Of a stretch of DNA of 64,000 bases, positions 9,986 to 21,899 are shown in pieces. Under the pieces are notes generated by a model. That model ran no database searches and was not told the origin of the DNA. It worked only from the letters and a program-made list of their open reading frames with translations. The translations under genes and the position numbers were made by a program. Each line of letters begins with the position of its first letter. Position 1 is the stretch's first letter. Source of the stretch: Tetmemena sp. SeJ-2015 (taxonomy: Eukaryota; Ciliophora; Spirotrichea; Sporadotrichida; Oxytrichidae); NCBI GenBank assembly GCA_027382625.1, contig JAJKFJ010021974.1, positions 1 through 64,000 of the forward strand, read 5' to 3'.

Positions 9986-12220
9986 ATGCTGACTAATTCC
10001 TCATCTGGAATGTATTTAAACACTTAAAATTCTCAAGGTGGATTAGCGGGTTAATTTTCAAAGTCTCTATACATTGGAAGAAACATGAGGTCCAACTCTG
10101 CTTCCCGTGGAATAAGTCAATCTAATAGAAATCAGACGATGCTTCCTCAGACTAATTCCAAATAAGGTTCTATGAAGCTGGGGAAGATAAGCGACCAAAG
10201 ACTTAAAAAGCACAGTATTATAATTTAATAGCTGCTCCTAAATAATTCATTTACTTAAGCTTTTATTGTTATGTAAATAGTAGATTGAAAAAATATTTAA
10301 TTTTATGTATTTTTAAAGTAAATATCTTAAAAAAAAGGAATAATTTTATATTCTATAAATTATATTAATGAAGACATATTTAGTAATATTTTACAAAGTT
10401 TGTCTTATACATTTTAGTAAAGATATTATAAAATAAATTAATATATATTTAAGAGTATTAGCAGCTTTAGTGAGGGAAAGGTAGGGAAGAATTAAAATGA
10501 AAGAACAAATAAAGCAAACTGCTGCTGATCAATTCTTAAATTCTACTATGAAATATTAATTTTTAAAGGTTGAAAACTAATGTCATCAAATTCTCTCAAC
10601 AATTTTAAATCATAATTTAAGTTGGTAATAAATTTAGTTCGAATAAAAATGAATTAGAAAATCCCTTTGCATATATTTAATATCCATTTGATATGTATTT
10701 AATTTATATTTGCAAAACAGGCTATGCTTCCAGAGAGAGAAGTTGAATGTAAAGATTATCAGTTTGAAGATACAACAATAATGATAAGTAATTCTGTTCT
10801 TAGAACTATTTGAGTCATGTGGAGAGACTTTCAAGCGTAAAGCCCTAACTAAAATTAGAGGAGCCGAATAAACCAGAGTTCTTAATTTCTTAGGAAACCT
10901 TCAATAGAACCAAAATGTGTAAGAAATCTCTAATATTTATTGGTGTAAACAGCTTTCATTCTAATTACTTTCACAATGTATATTAAGTCTGTTCAGGTTA
11001 AAAATGCCTATGTAATTTATATAGTGGAAGCGGAGGCTATCGTGAAAGAAAATAAGCGTTTGCTTAAAAGGATACTTGTAATTGATAATAAGCCATCTGA
11101 GCAGTTAGTCTAAATTCAAGAGAGACAAAACAATTGGCCTTTGCCCACAAGTTTGAATAAGGAACAGAGATTCCGCTAATTGGTCGAAACTACCAGAGTA
11201 AATAAGGTAAGTAGGAAGCAAATTGTCTAAATATGTAAAATTAATATTACTATGCAACTCCTCAATTAAAGTTCTGTAGGATTTTTTAAAGAGGTTATAA
11301 AAAGCAAAGACTAAATACAACTTTGAGAAATTCGACTCTGAATTTGAGCAAGCCTAAAACTATGCAAAGAATATCCAGGGAAATCAAAGTAAGTGATCTT
11401 GATTTCGTCTATCTTTTAAAATAGCAGCTGCTAATTATTCGTTATAGCCAGATTTATAAGGACAAAATTTTTTCTGCATCCCTCTATCCTGCCAGAGACG
11501 TCTTCAAAAGATAAATTAGCATCTTTAAGAGCTAATTAAAAGACCATGCGCTAAACCTTCTTAAATAAAATCCATAGTAAAACTTCAGAGATAGACTTGA
11601 TCTTGAATTCTAAGCATCTAGAAAATTATGAAAGCTAAATGGAACGAATGAATAAACTGCGTCAAAATGCAAGCAGTCAAGAAAAATACAGAACAGTCAA
11701 TTAATCTTCGGCTCTAAAAAATGGTCAAAGAAGACACTCTACAGATGATTTAATTGAAGACATGAATGAAGATTTGCAAGTCTAAGAGAGTTCTGCTGAT
11801 AAGTTTTCATCTCTGAGAATTGGTGGGAATATTTCTCAAATGACTAATCACGCAGTTGATTTTCAGAATAGACCTTCTACTTCCCCTTTAAAGTTTGATT
11901 AAAACTACATGAGTACAGGTAATCTCCTGGGGACCGGATATTAAACTTTATCAAGCATGGCTTAGCCAGATCATCTAAGGAAAAGCATAGTCAGTACTTA
12001 GAATTTCTATGAAATTGATGAAGACGGAATGCGAAGAGGCATACGAATTAAGACAATAAGATTAGCTAGAGCTGGTAGCTAGTAACAATTTAGCAATTAA
12101 ATAGAGCATGGGAAAAGGAATTCTGTTACTTAGTCTTATAAAAGCTTATTAAGCACTTAATCCTCAATAAAAGACCCTTTCTCACTTAGAGTTAAAGAGA
12201 AAATTTAGAAGTTTGTTTGA
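9986..12220 (+). CDS. Ser/Asn/Gln-rich protein with coiled-coil, unknown
   Basis: ATG at 9986 (MLTNSSSGMYLNTQNSQG) or an earlier in-frame ATG at 9923. The gene reads through several segments: a low-complexity N-terminus, a charged stretch near 11030-11210 (EAIVKENKRLLKRILVIDN), a segment near 11320 (YNFEKFDSEFEQAQNYAK), and a long uninterrupted C-terminal frame from about 11425 to TGA 12218-12220. The last holds RRHSTDDLIEDMNEDLQV and ends VKEKIQKFV. The region 10250-10700 is AT-rich and is probably IES or intron. No domain recognised. Confidence 0.6.
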
Positions 12221-12496
12221 AATTGAAAATTGGGATATCATCATTTTCTATTCTTGTATATTTTAATCCTTAAGATTACTTAGCCCCTCTAAATTATGCA
12301 AATTAATTATTAAACTATTTATAAGGGCAAACCTAACGCTTTATTATTTACTTAATAGATCTGCTTAAAATCTTATTAATGTAACTTAAATTACTCTTGC
12401 TGGAACTTTTGCTACTCTAGTTGAAATAGTAAGCGATTAAGCAAGTAAGCAGGTATTTATTTATAGAAGGATTTATTGGTAGAGATGCTTGAGGAG
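12221..12496. other. Intergenic, AT-rich
   Basis: Between two genes that converge (plus-strand end at 12220, minus-strand end at 12497). No coding pattern seen. Confidence 0.4.
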
Positions 12497-13415
12497 TCAC
12501 GAGGAGAAAATCATCAGGTCTCTCTGTTTATTTATTTATGAGGGCAACTTAAATGAAAGATTGGCTTCAACGCTTCCGCTTTCAGTCTACTCCTCTTCTA
12601 TCTCATCTTCTTATGATTAAACAATTAAAACTTAATTATGAGGAGGAGATATTCAAGTTTTGAAAAGATAACTTCAAATGAGGGCTCTAAGAGTCGCTCT
12701 GTTTCAAGCTTAAATAATCTAGATTGATAAAAATTCAAGCTATTGTTTAAGGAACTGTTTTGCGTGGAGGAGCAATTTCCTATTAACTATAAACTAGGCT
12801 AGTAAAACGTCTTCTTCATTCTTTAAAGAAAGCTTCCTAGCTTTTCGCAGTTAACTTGGCAATCATCGGCTTCAGAAAATTAGCTTGAAGAAATGTCTCT
12901 CTCTAGGTTAGTGCAAGATGCATTCTTAACGAGAGACTGGTTTGTGGAGATTCTCAACTACGCAACTTCTTAAATTCTTAACTTTAAATAAGCATACTTG
13001 ATATCTTTAAATAAATTTCTTAGTGTATATTTTCAGGATGATTATCGGTTGGGTTTGATTTAACTTTAGAATATTGCTTTTTGTTTTATGTTAGGCATAA
13101 ATTAGGGATATTAGAAGGTTCTGAAACCTATCTGCTACCTAGGGTAAACTCATTTCTTGATTCAAAGGATGTGTTTTTTGTTTCTTTTTGAATGACCTTA
13201 AGTTCTAAGTTTTGAGTGATCAAACTCTCAAAGCTGAGAATCTTATGGGCATCTAAAGACCCGAAGTCTTATAGCTCCTCTTCATAATTTTCTTCTTCTT
13301 CAAGAAGACTCATGCTTTCCACTGAATTAAAGTCTGAAAAATTGGCAGACTTTTAAGCTTTTAATGTCTTGAAGGGAGTCTTCCTAGCCTTAACATTTTA
13401 GGTGAGTTTCTCGCA
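12497..13415 (-). CDS. Acidic Ser-rich protein, unknown
   Basis: Minus-strand frame with UAR as Gln. It contains NFSDFNSVESMSLLEEEENY near 13330, KILSFESLITQNLELKVIQK near 13240, DISSSQFSEADDCQVNCEK near 12880 and a tail DEIEEEQTESGSVEANLSF, ending at TGA 12497-12499 after LMIFSS. At least one IES is needed near 12620 to reach the tail frame. The plus strand here is also open because UAR is sense, but its product is hydrophobic and atypical, so I treat it as a shadow. The start codon is not fixed. Confidence 0.55.
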
Positions 13416-13849
13416 CAAACTATAAAATTTATAAACAGAAAGGATTGCTTGTATGAGCGTTAAGAGATAAGTTTAGATTAGGAGATGGTAGCTAGTAATT
13501 TATAAATTTAATTATTTGTAGCCTTTAGCAAATGCTTTCCTATTCTTTAATTTCGTATGAGAGAAAGGGATGACTAAGAAGTTGTTTGGCAGAAAGGCGC
13601 TTCTATTATAGCAAATAATTAATAGGATTATAAATGCTAAGTGAAATTCTCTAAGAGATTCAAGTTTAAATCCAGAGCACATAAAATAAGAAGAATATTA
13701 GCATAATTTCTCTTCGCAGAGCTATGTAATTATATAAAATCGTACTAATACTTGATTGACTATAAAAGCATTTGATTGAGGAGTCTATCATAGATTTCAA
13801 CTGCCAGAATTTCAAATCTCATCTTTAATAATATATGTAACCATAAATT
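13416..13849. other. Intergenic region between minus-strand genes
   Basis: AT-rich. It may include the C-terminal end of the kinase gene, whose stop I could not place. Confidence 0.3.
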
Positions 13850-15340
13850 TTATTAAATTCTAAACTGTAATCGAATTGGAGGCAGTGGTGGATGAAGTCT
13901 AATGCTAATGGGCTTAAGCTTTTTTATTGAAGGCTCATAAACTGATAATCATAAAATTAAAGCATTTGAATCACCAGTTCTGATCTACTGATAAATTTCC
14001 CCCTTTGAGTTGCCGTAAAACGGAAAACCTCCAGTCAGCATCTCATATATACTGACACCCAAGGACCAAATATCAGCTTTGAAGTCATACGGCTGACCAA
14101 TTATTACCTCTGGAGCCATGTAAATTGGTGTTCCGTATGACTGATTTAGCATTTCGTGGGGCTTAAGAATTCTTGAAAATCCGAAATCGCACAGCTTTAT
14201 GTCGCAGCTTTCTATGAAATATAAAAGGGTAATTAATTTCTTCGCTGAGGATTTATGAATTGGAAAGTTAAAACGGCGATGATAAAGTTGCGTTAGATTT
14301 GGAGTTAGTATTTGCTTATTGGGAAGTAATTTCTTGAATATTAATTTAATTGTAAATAAAGATAATAATCTTAGTTACTAGTGGAAGAATTTAGCATAAT
14401 GTTTTATGGTTTGACATCTCTGTGTATGATTCTTTTTTCTTCGTGAAGGTAATCTCTAAAATAATTCAGAGATTATTATAAAACAGTTTATATAAGTTTA
14501 GGCAAGTGCTTTGGTTAGCTAAAGAGTGAATTGTCTCACCATTTCTAAGGGAAGGCATCCATTTTGTTTAATTATAAGTTAAAATTAAACTGGAATTGGA
14601 TTTTTCCAAAAACATATTTACTTATCATTAATTGAATGTGTAATTTTCTATAAAAATAAACATCCATTATTATCTTTTGGACAAAATTAAATAAGGTTTA
14701 AGTTTATTAAAATTATAATATTTCAGAATGAAAATTCCCTTAACATTTACTCCATCTCATAGTGGATAATTTATTTCACATTTTAGAGTAATAATTTCAT
14801 ATTAAATCTATATCAAATAGATATTTAATTATCTTTAAAATTCCTGATAATAATTGTTTTAAATCGCCCTTGTTGCAATATTCTAGGACTATATTGACTA
14901 TTAAATAAGACAAAATTATATTGTAGTAATCTTTAGTCCTTAATTTTTGAACGAGACGGATTATGTTGGGGTGGTTTGCCTTCCCTAGAATCATAACTTC
15001 GTTCAAAATATTATCTAGGTGGCTGAAAGACCCTACTTCTCGCTTCAACTATTTCACAGCAAATCTACTACCTGCAGTCTCAATCATTTATACACAAAAA
15101 TAATTACTAACACAAAATAAACTCACTTTCTAAAATGAATAGATAGTTTGAGTGAATGCAGTAAACTTTTGAGAATTTTCCAAAGCCGATCATATTCTTA
15201 GTGAGCTGAATCTGGTCAGAAAGCACGCGTTAAATTCGCAGAGGGATATCTTATTCATAATCATTCAATTTGCTTAATATTTATTATCTATATCTTAAGT
15301 TTGTTCTAGGGTGAGTGAAGAGTGGGAGACCAGCATCGTT
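13850..15340 (-). CDS. ULK/Atg1-like serine/threonine kinase
   Basis: All core kinase motifs are present after removing introns and IESs. Gly loop GFGKFSKVYC near 15165; VAIK-like lysine in FAVKQLKREV near 15050; NEVMILGKANHPNIIRLVQK; YNIVLEYCNKGDL near 14880; catalytic loop IIHRDVKPQNIML near 14425; CDFGFSRIL near 14185; YGTPIYMAPEVI near 14125; ADIWSLGVSIYEMLTGGFPF near 14050; a C-lobe helix LSPLALDFIHHCLQFD near 13890. The HRDxKPQN and DFGFxR forms and the CNKGDL hinge are typical of ULK/Atg1 and Fused-type kinases, which phosphorylate Ser/Thr in the cytosol. Introns: 15072-15126 and 14212-14378. IESs: 14897-14923 and 13949-13994; 14500-14820 also holds removed DNA. Start and stop not fixed. 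Confidence 0.85.
13949..13994 (-). other. IES in kinase gene (pointer TTATCAGT)
   Basis: The pointer (ACTGATAA on the plus strand) is at 13941-13948 and 13987-13994. Removal of 46 bp gives SKGEIYQFMSLQQKSLSPLA, linking the activation-segment half to the C-lobe. Confidence 0.85.
14212..14378 (-). other. GT-AG intron in kinase gene
   Basis: The donor follows IMLNSST and the acceptor precedes KSCDIKLCDFGFSR. Splicing restores the distance between the catalytic loop and the DFG motif. Confidence 0.75.
14897..14923 (-). other. IES in kinase hinge (pointer CAATATA)
   Basis: TATATTG on the plus strand at 14890-14896 and 14917-14923. The 27 bp are in frame and add nine residues inside the conserved hinge. 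Removal gives DYYNIVLEYCNKGDL, the normal kinase spacing. Confidence 0.85.
15072..15126 (-). other. GT-AG intron in kinase gene
   Basis: Starts GTGAGT and ends CTGCAG. It joins IHSNYLFILES to SRFAVKQLKREV in frame. Confidence 0.75.
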
Positions 15341-16056
15341 TTTTAAGTTATTATATATTTTGAGAGTCAATAATTAATTTATAGTGGAAAAGTAAGATTA
15401 TTATCTAATCAACCGGGGAGCACTCCCTTTCATTATCTTCCTTAGCGCGATTTAAGACTATGAATCAGATTTTAAATCGTAAAACCAGTCTAGCAATATA
15501 GTAAATTACTTTCTTCTATTTATTATCCCACAAAATTGGATCATCGGATAAAAATTTTAAGGTTTCTGGAGGCTAGGTGATTTTAATTAATTTTTTTTTT
15601 TAAGGAATTTTTACCTATAATCATTCTTCACTTTAATTTTTAATAAGGTTCAATGTTTTTTGCAACTTTGATTGGCTTGAATTAAGCTCAATGAGCAATT
15701 TAAATATGCTATATTAAATGAGTTAATTCTTCATGTTTAATATAAAAGGTCTACGCATATTCTTGTGCTCATGCTGCAGCTAGTTTATGTCACTCTGAAT
15801 TAAAAATAATAAATGAAAATATCATTAATTTTGCTAGCAAGATAAGTGTGCCTGTTGTAATTATGCTCGAAAGACTAGATAATCTTGTTAAAATCTTCAC
15901 TTTGATTTTCCGGATTTTAGTCATTTTAAAATTCCTTAATCTTTGATTCAAGAGTTCTCAGATTCTTCCTTATATTCTTAGCTTTAAAAATATATTTAAA
16001 TAATATTTTAAGCTTCTATGATAAATTTAAGGATTTTGCAAATGAGAGCTCTGGCC
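15341..16056. other. AT-rich intergenic DNA
   Basis: About 700 bp without a convincing frame on either strand, including a poly-T run near 15590. Confidence 0.45.
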
Positions 16057-19000
16057 TCAAATAACTTTCTACATCTAAGTAGGAGTTTGATAGTGTGAGG
16101 GATTGTTTCCTTTTCCTTCATCTCTCTAGAAGTCATTTCTGCTATATTTGTGACGTTTTGGGTCCTCCATAGATGGGAAGGCATGAGACTTGGGGCTTAA
16201 GGAATCATTTCTCAAAACTTTAGAGTTTGAAAAGTAGGGTATCTTTTTCGATAATGAAGCTGGAGAGCCCTAAATTTTCTTAGTTTTTGGAGATTCATTC
16301 CTACCTAATGCGATTGTCGAAGATAGGCCTTTTTAAGCCATCTCAAAATATTTTTAAACCTAATTAAATTCCATTCTATACTACTCTTCAATTGCCTCAA
16401 AAGCCTTATTTAGAAGTAGTTCAAACATCTAATGCTTGAGTGTTCTTATCGACTTCTCTGTTATTTCGTGTAGTTCAGGGGGAGGGATAATGTCCTTCTG
16501 GTGCATCTTCTTCTTCAAAATGGATTGCAAATAGTTTACTTCTATCTCTGTGTAAATGTCTAGATTCTTATGTATCTCAGACATGTTTAAAACGCAACTA
16601 GGAGAAATTTTAAGTTTTCAGTGCTGGCTTTGTTATAGAGCAAATCTTAGTAGAGTCTTGATCTAGTCCAATCAATTGATTAATGATAAGCTTCTTGCTT
16701 TTTGGTTGCTGAGTCTATGCTTCTGGTCTTTTCTCGCTTTTATTGACACCCTTCAGTTTGTTATAATTGTCCAGATTATACTCAGATTGAAATCTTCTCT
16801 ATGAACCTATATCGTTAATCATATTTGACACCCAGTCCTAAGAATGAATAGTGGAGCAACTCTTTCTGCAAACATGCTTTGGTCTTGAGAGCCTCCAAAC
16901 GCTTAACCTTTACTTGTGTTTTCTTAATTAGCCAGGGGACATATTTGGTAGTATCTACTTTATCTAACCTTTCTCCTTCATCTTCTTAAGAGCCATCTAA
17001 AGAATGAAGAACATGCTCTATTGCCTTTGAACTCTTCAATTTGCTATCTTATTAGAGATCAAATTATAATTTCAAAAAGATTTATCCCTTCCTGCAGTGA
17101 GACTCCTTCTTCTTTTTTGTTATTAAGCTTGTTGAAACTTCAAGCTTCCGTATTTGATTTAATTTTAGCTAGGCTCTTCATCTATTTAAGTATCTAGCTT
17201 AGACCTTTTCATGTTATTTAGTTCTTGCTTCTTCAAATTTATTGCATTTAAATACTTACAACTATTTAGCTTTAATTTATGAGTCTGACTTTTTGTGAAT
17301 ATTTTATGAGTGGATTGTCACTTATTATAGGAATGTTTGATTCCTGCAGCATCTTATCATCGATCTATTAATTTACTTCACATTTCTTGAAACTCCTTTG
17401 CATTATTTTTTTTCATTTTCAGAAGAATAATAAATAATTTTAAGTTAATGCAGCTTCTTTTTGTATAGAACAGACTTGTTTTTATTTCTCCAATGAATCT
17501 CATCGTTGTTAATTTAACTGACGTTGTTGTTTGACCTAGACCTAGATCGCTCTTCTTCTTGCTCTAGAGTTGATGAAAGCTTCGAGAATCCTCGCTTTTA
17601 ACTGATAGTACTCGTGTTTTATTTGTGTATAGTTTTCCTGTTCATTAAGCTACTTGCGAATTCTTAGTACTTTGAAGATATTTGATTTAAATATATTGAT
17701 ATTGCATTTGAAGAGTTCAGGTCATTGCTAGTAGTCTTCTTTTATTATATATGCTTTCTTGATAAAATATTAGAACTGCCCTTCCCTTAAGCAACATAAT
17801 ATTCTGTGTTATTCTTCTAATCTCTGAATTGATCAGCTCTTGTATAGCTTCTATTCAACAAATATCAAACTTCTCTTTATAAATGAAGTTACGATTTGAA
17901 TTGGCAGAGTCTTGACTGGAGATTAAATAGTTGTTTCTATTATTTGCTTATATCTTCTATTATGCTTTCATCCCAGGGTTTATAGTTTGGGAAGACTAAT
18001 TAAATTATTAGCCTTACTTGTCATTTGGGAAATATTCTTAGTCCTGTATGAAATAGGTTTAAAGTTGCTACTGATTTCCCTTCACGCTCTAAGCTGTTCA
18101 GCTTTACTTTTGGGAATAACGTTTGACTTAGGATAGTATTAGAGTTTCAAGGGTGAGGGAAGATTTTAAATTACTTGAGTTTCATGGTTGCTACTATTCT
18201 GCTACTGATGTGGTCTCTAATTTCCTTAAGTTTTAGAATTAGGATAAATAACAATATGCAATCTATAAATACTACTCCTATTAATATAAGGAGTATTATC
18301 CTGCTAAGATATTCTATTTAATTTGAATCGATTGCTATTTAATTTAGAGCCGCCTTGGCTTTGAAGGAAATTAGCGATGTCAGGACTTAGATTCGACTAG
18401 TCTTGGTATTTAAAAGACAGTTATGAACAAAGTTAATTGAAAATTTGTGAGGAGATTTCAAATTTAGACTTTGGTTGAGACCCATACTAGATAGATTCTT
18501 GACATGCCTTTTCTCATTTGAATTATTGGTGATTAGCTTTCCGTCAAAAAGTATGCTCTGAGATATTAACCTCTGTCCCATTAGATCATAAAGTAAAAAA
18601 TTAGGAAAAATTAAGTATTTATCATCATGATCAATATGGTTGAAGTAATCCATATTTAAACTCTGTCTCATTTTCTTCATCTATATCTTAATTAACGTTT
18701 TAAAAAATAGATGGTAAAATCTAAGACCTGGAGGCTAACTTTAGGGGCTGGTTTAGCTATTACTTGCCATTATTATATTTCAACTAGTTAAGACTATTAT
18801 CTTGCTGATAATCTTGCTCATTTAGGATAAAGAGGCCTCCTTAATTGAAATTCCCAGATAATTTTAACTTATTCTGCATGTTATTGTGCCATGTTGCTTT
18901 ATTTTTGGGTCCTGAGTTATAAAACAGGTGTGACTTCGTATATTGAAAGAAATAAAAGATAAGTAGAGCACTTCTAAGTTGGCTCCTTACGAATAAGACT

Positions 19001-20070
19001 TTTGCTTGGGTTTTAAATGAGCTATATTGCCTGATTAGAGCCATATTATGAATCTCGAAACTGCTCGATCTCCTTTTCAAAGTTCTACTATAAATTGCTA
19101 TAAATTCTAATATACTTGGTTTAAACTATTGTAAATGAGAATTGCCCCTGTACTTTGACTCTCCATGACCTTCATTTGTAGTGCCTAGTTAGCTGTTGGT
19201 GAAACTTTGTAGTAAATCGCCCTATGTTGGATTGGTGCTGTAATAACTTGCAGTCAACTAGTTCAACGCCTCTGCCATTTTGACATTGCTACTCTTTGAC
19301 AATTTCCATTCTGAGTTATATTTCTGTTCAGAAGCCTGATTATAGTGTGGAGAGGCTTTCTTTATCTTGAGATTTTCTCCATTTTGATTTATTAAAAGAT
19401 ATAAGGGAAAGAAAATAAGTTATTGATTTTGATTTTTGGTTTGAATGGCTGAGTTAGGATCTTCATTAAGCGAGAATTACTATTTAATAATGGGATATAT
19501 CATATCCTGATGATAGGATCCACCGTAGATGCTATTTATCTAATGGGACAAAAATATTTATATATATATATATAGGACTATTTACTCCTGTTTGTGAAAT
19601 CTGTTTAGACGTTGGTTCTCTTACTACTCTTAGCGTAAGTGTGTGGACTCAAGGTTTATTTTATGCTCTTAGTGGGAGAAAACTAAGAATCTAGTCTTTA
19701 AGGACTCATCGCAAGAGTGTTAGCTGCGTTGGGATCAATTTTATCTATCAGTGAAATATAATACTTGAAATTTAATCAACTCCATTCAAACTTATTATAT
19801 CTGAAATCATGTTATTTGGGATATATACTGAAGGAACCTTAGAGTGCATAATCTTCTGGCCCTTCTTTTAATTTCTCTCTTGCAGGAGCTGCCTCAGATT
19901 CTTTTGTAAGCCTTCTTGTCCATTTATCAATCTAATTTAAATTATTCAGTCATATTTGAATCTGGTTCCTACATCTCTAATTTAGGGAAGGATGACTTAG
20001 TTATTTTAAGTTGCTGCAAAAAGCACTTATTTTCCGAATTAATCATTTTTTGAACGCCCACGCTTTTCAT
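16057..20070 (-). CDS. Long low-complexity protein, many IESs
   Basis: The minus strand reads as one gene over 4 kb. An ATG at 20068-20070 gives MINSENKCFLQQLKITKSS soon after; then NTLAMSPQRLDSQFSPTKS near 19700, KNQNGENLKIKKASPHYNQ near 19370, RRSSSFEIHNMALIRQYSS near 19060, IDDKMLQESNIPIISDNPL near 17360, and KYVPWLIKKTQVKVKRLEAL near 16930. It ends in a clean 175-codon frame from ATG 16584 (MSEIHKNLDIYTEIEVNYL) to TGA 16057-16059. The sequence is Ser/Asn/Lys/Gln-rich with coiled-coil stretches and no domain I recognise. The last part starts out of frame with what precedes it, so it is either a separate small gene or, more likely, the same gene past an unplaced IES. Confidence 0.6.
19391..19435 (-). 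other. Probable IES (pointer AAATCAAAAT)
   Basis: A 10-bp repeat (ATTTTGATTT on plus) at 19381-19390 and 19426-19435. Removal of 45 bp joins AIQTKNQN to GENLKIKKASPH and drops a hydrophobic insert. No stop is involved, so the support is the repeat and the composition. Confidence 0.65.
19557..19575. repeat. Short (TA)n tract
   Basis: A TA-repeat of about 19 bp inside the minus-strand gene, probably within an IES, because the flanking frames do not continue through it. Confidence 0.5.
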
Positions 20071-20094
20071 TTGATTGAGCCTCAAGTCTACCCA

Positions 20095-20116
20095 GAGAAT
20101 CTTCGCTCTCCTAATT
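20095..20116 (-). repeat. 22-bp repeat, candidate long pointer (copy 1)
   Basis: Identical to 23087-23108, same orientation: on the minus strand it begins AATTAGGAGAGCG and ends GATTCTC. In the model below it marks the 5' edge of a segment that follows the displaced segment at 23087-23226. Confidence 0.8.
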
Positions 20117-20200
20117 TAATTAAGAATTGCAATCTGTAATATATAATTCCCATATAAAGCATTTCATTTCAATTATATTATAGAATAATGATGATAAATA

Positions 20201-20785
20201 GATCGTTTGAAAGTGCTGCTCTGTGAGGTTATCTTCTTTGCTAGGAATGATTGACTTAATGATGTTGGATAAGTCTTTGATATTTCTAGGGCATCTTTAA
20301 TCTTTGATCGGTTGTCTGATTATTATATGTTGAATAATATATTTCTTAATATTCTCAAAAAACAAGACTAAGAACATATACTATGCTATACTACAAATAA
20401 TTCATTTAAATTTGAGTAATAATCTTAATAACTTTAGTTTTGATAAGTTTGAGTTGATTGTAGCTAGTTATCTGAGTGTTGATTATTGCAAATTATATTT
20501 TGTAAATCGTTAGCAATAATATCCTTTTGAATTAGATTTGGTCCATTTTAGTTTTTGAAAGTGAGACCAGTTTTGTACATTTATCTCTCGCTTTCAATTT
20601 TAAAATTATGAGGGAAGTAAATGTCAATTCCCCTCTATTGAGTTTTCTAAAAATCTTTCAATGATTGTGAGCTGAAATCTTATCTAGGATATGCTAAGTG
20701 CTCTGCTCTTAACCCTTGATGCTCTTCTGAAGATTCTTAGATTAAGGATTAGCTGCCATAGAATACGGATTTAAAGAACTCAAGT
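20201..20785 (-). CDS. Coding segment ending at an 11-bp pointer
   Basis: Minus-strand frames read QESSEEHQGLRAEHLAYPRQ near 20720, ERQMYKTGLTFKNQNGPN near 20580 and, after a further break, KDALEISKTYPTSLSQSFLA, ending SSTFKR at the 11-bp repeat TTCAAACGATC (20201-20211). The same 11 bp start the displaced segment at 23226. Composition resembles the neighbouring low-complexity gene. Function unknown. Confidence 0.55.
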
Positions 20786-21229
20786 CATTAAAAATATAGA
20801 TACTATAATGTCACCTTATTTTAAGCTCATATCTTCTTCAAGCACTCCATATTAAAATTAACATAAATTTAAATTCAAAGCTAGAAGGAAAAGCTATTTA
20901 ATTAATTATTTTTTGTATGTAAAGAATAGTAATTAATGAATAATGAACTTTATAATCTTAAAATCACCATGGTTGGATGTTTTACAATAAGATGAGAATT
21001 TACATTACTGATCTTGATTGGATTCCCAATTAGCAAGCATAGTTAAAATATACATCACTACTTATTTCAATATTTAATTTATAAACTAAAATTTTGTTCC
21101 CCTATTCCTTTTAACAGAGCTTAAACTCTTGCCATTTAAAGTTTTATTTATAATTGAAACTTTTTATACAAACAATTTACTCTTTCACTAAATTTACTTT
21201 ATCTAAATTAAAAAATGAAATGATCCATC
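20786..21229. other. AT-rich DNA without clear gene
   Basis: No convincing frame on either strand. Probably germline-limited spacer. Confidence 0.4.
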
Positions 21230-21470
21230 TGATCCAAAATAGATGTTATTGTTTATGAAATCAAGCTGCACTGATTTAATTTATTTATTTCTGGATCCTT
21301 TTAAGCGACTCCTGCTCTGATTTAGAGACTAGTAGTCATTTTCTTATTTGATATCTTGATAGCGATTCTAACTGTTGCCCCTATTCTTCTTCAAACTTTG
21401 AACATACAAACTCTTGCTTAGTTAAGAAAAGTTAGAGAATCCATTCTTATCTTCATAACAAATTATTAAA
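21230..21470 (-). CDS. Coding fragment, unknown
   Basis: A minus-strand frame reads LYVQSLKKNRGNSQNRYQD then IKQENDYQSLNQSRSRLKG and KSVQLDFINNN. It is Ser/Asn/Gln/Lys-rich and has no start or stop, so it is probably an internal segment. The 8-bp repeat AGATATCA (plus TGATATCT at 21349-21356) also occurs at the end of the receptor gene at 23342-23349, and a join there stays in frame. Confidence 0.4.
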
Positions 21471-21585
21471 CTAATTCATTTTTATTAAAAAAAATAAAGA
21501 ATAATCATATCTTTATTAAAATTCAAATAAGGGATTTATTTTGACAAAGAAAAATAACAATTTTATGTTCTCAACTTCGGAAACT

Positions 21586-21633
21586 ATGAAAGGAAAGATT
21601 AAATATTTTAAGGAAAGGAAGGGCTTCATTTGA
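21586..21633 (+). CDS. Truncated cold-shock-domain start
   Basis: ATG at 21586 (or 21565) gives MKGKIKYFKERKGFI and then TGA. This matches the first strand pair of a cold-shock domain (G-x-[VI]-K-[WY]-F then KG-[FY]), a single-stranded nucleic-acid-binding fold. The rest should follow within 150 bp. The downstream DNA (CHKSSRRLTK and beyond) is suggestive but not convincing. It is either a small MDS cut by an IES or a chance match. Confidence 0.4.
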   Translation: MKGKIKYFKERKGFI

Positions 21634-21899
21634 TAAAGACATTAGATTTGCCACAAGAGTAGTCGAAGATTAACTAAAATACGAATTAACAATAAGCTTA
21701 TAAATAAATTAGTTTTTGGGAATGAGCTTGCGATTCTGGTTTTGAGTTTAAATAGCATAAAATAAGCTGATTTGAACTTTAAGAAAGTATCTTCTTCACT
21801 TTTAACATTTTTAAAAATTTTCCATATTAAAATATTTAAATTTATGATTTAAAATATTTTAATTATAATCTTCATAATAAGTGCTGTTTAAGTGATTAT

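Noticed and set aside
12660..13195. Long plus-strand frame (KFLSVYFQDDYRLGLIQ and on) opposite the acidic minus-strand gene
   Set aside because: Read with UAR as Gln it stays open, but it is hydrophobic and has a TGA in its first part, while the minus-strand product is charged and protein-like.
20095..20116. A regulatory hairpin (GGAGAATCTTCGCTCTCC) shared by two loci
   Set aside because: I first read the 22-bp repeat as a stem-loop motif. Both copies sit in coding frames and pair with a second repeat, so a pointer explains them better.
20155..20260. Reading NQESEDSLGRLEAQSNEKRG across the 22-bp repeat as the main frame
   Set aside because: It is open and plausible, but it conflicts with the frame that continues across both the 11-bp and 22-bp joins. 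I kept it only as an alternative.
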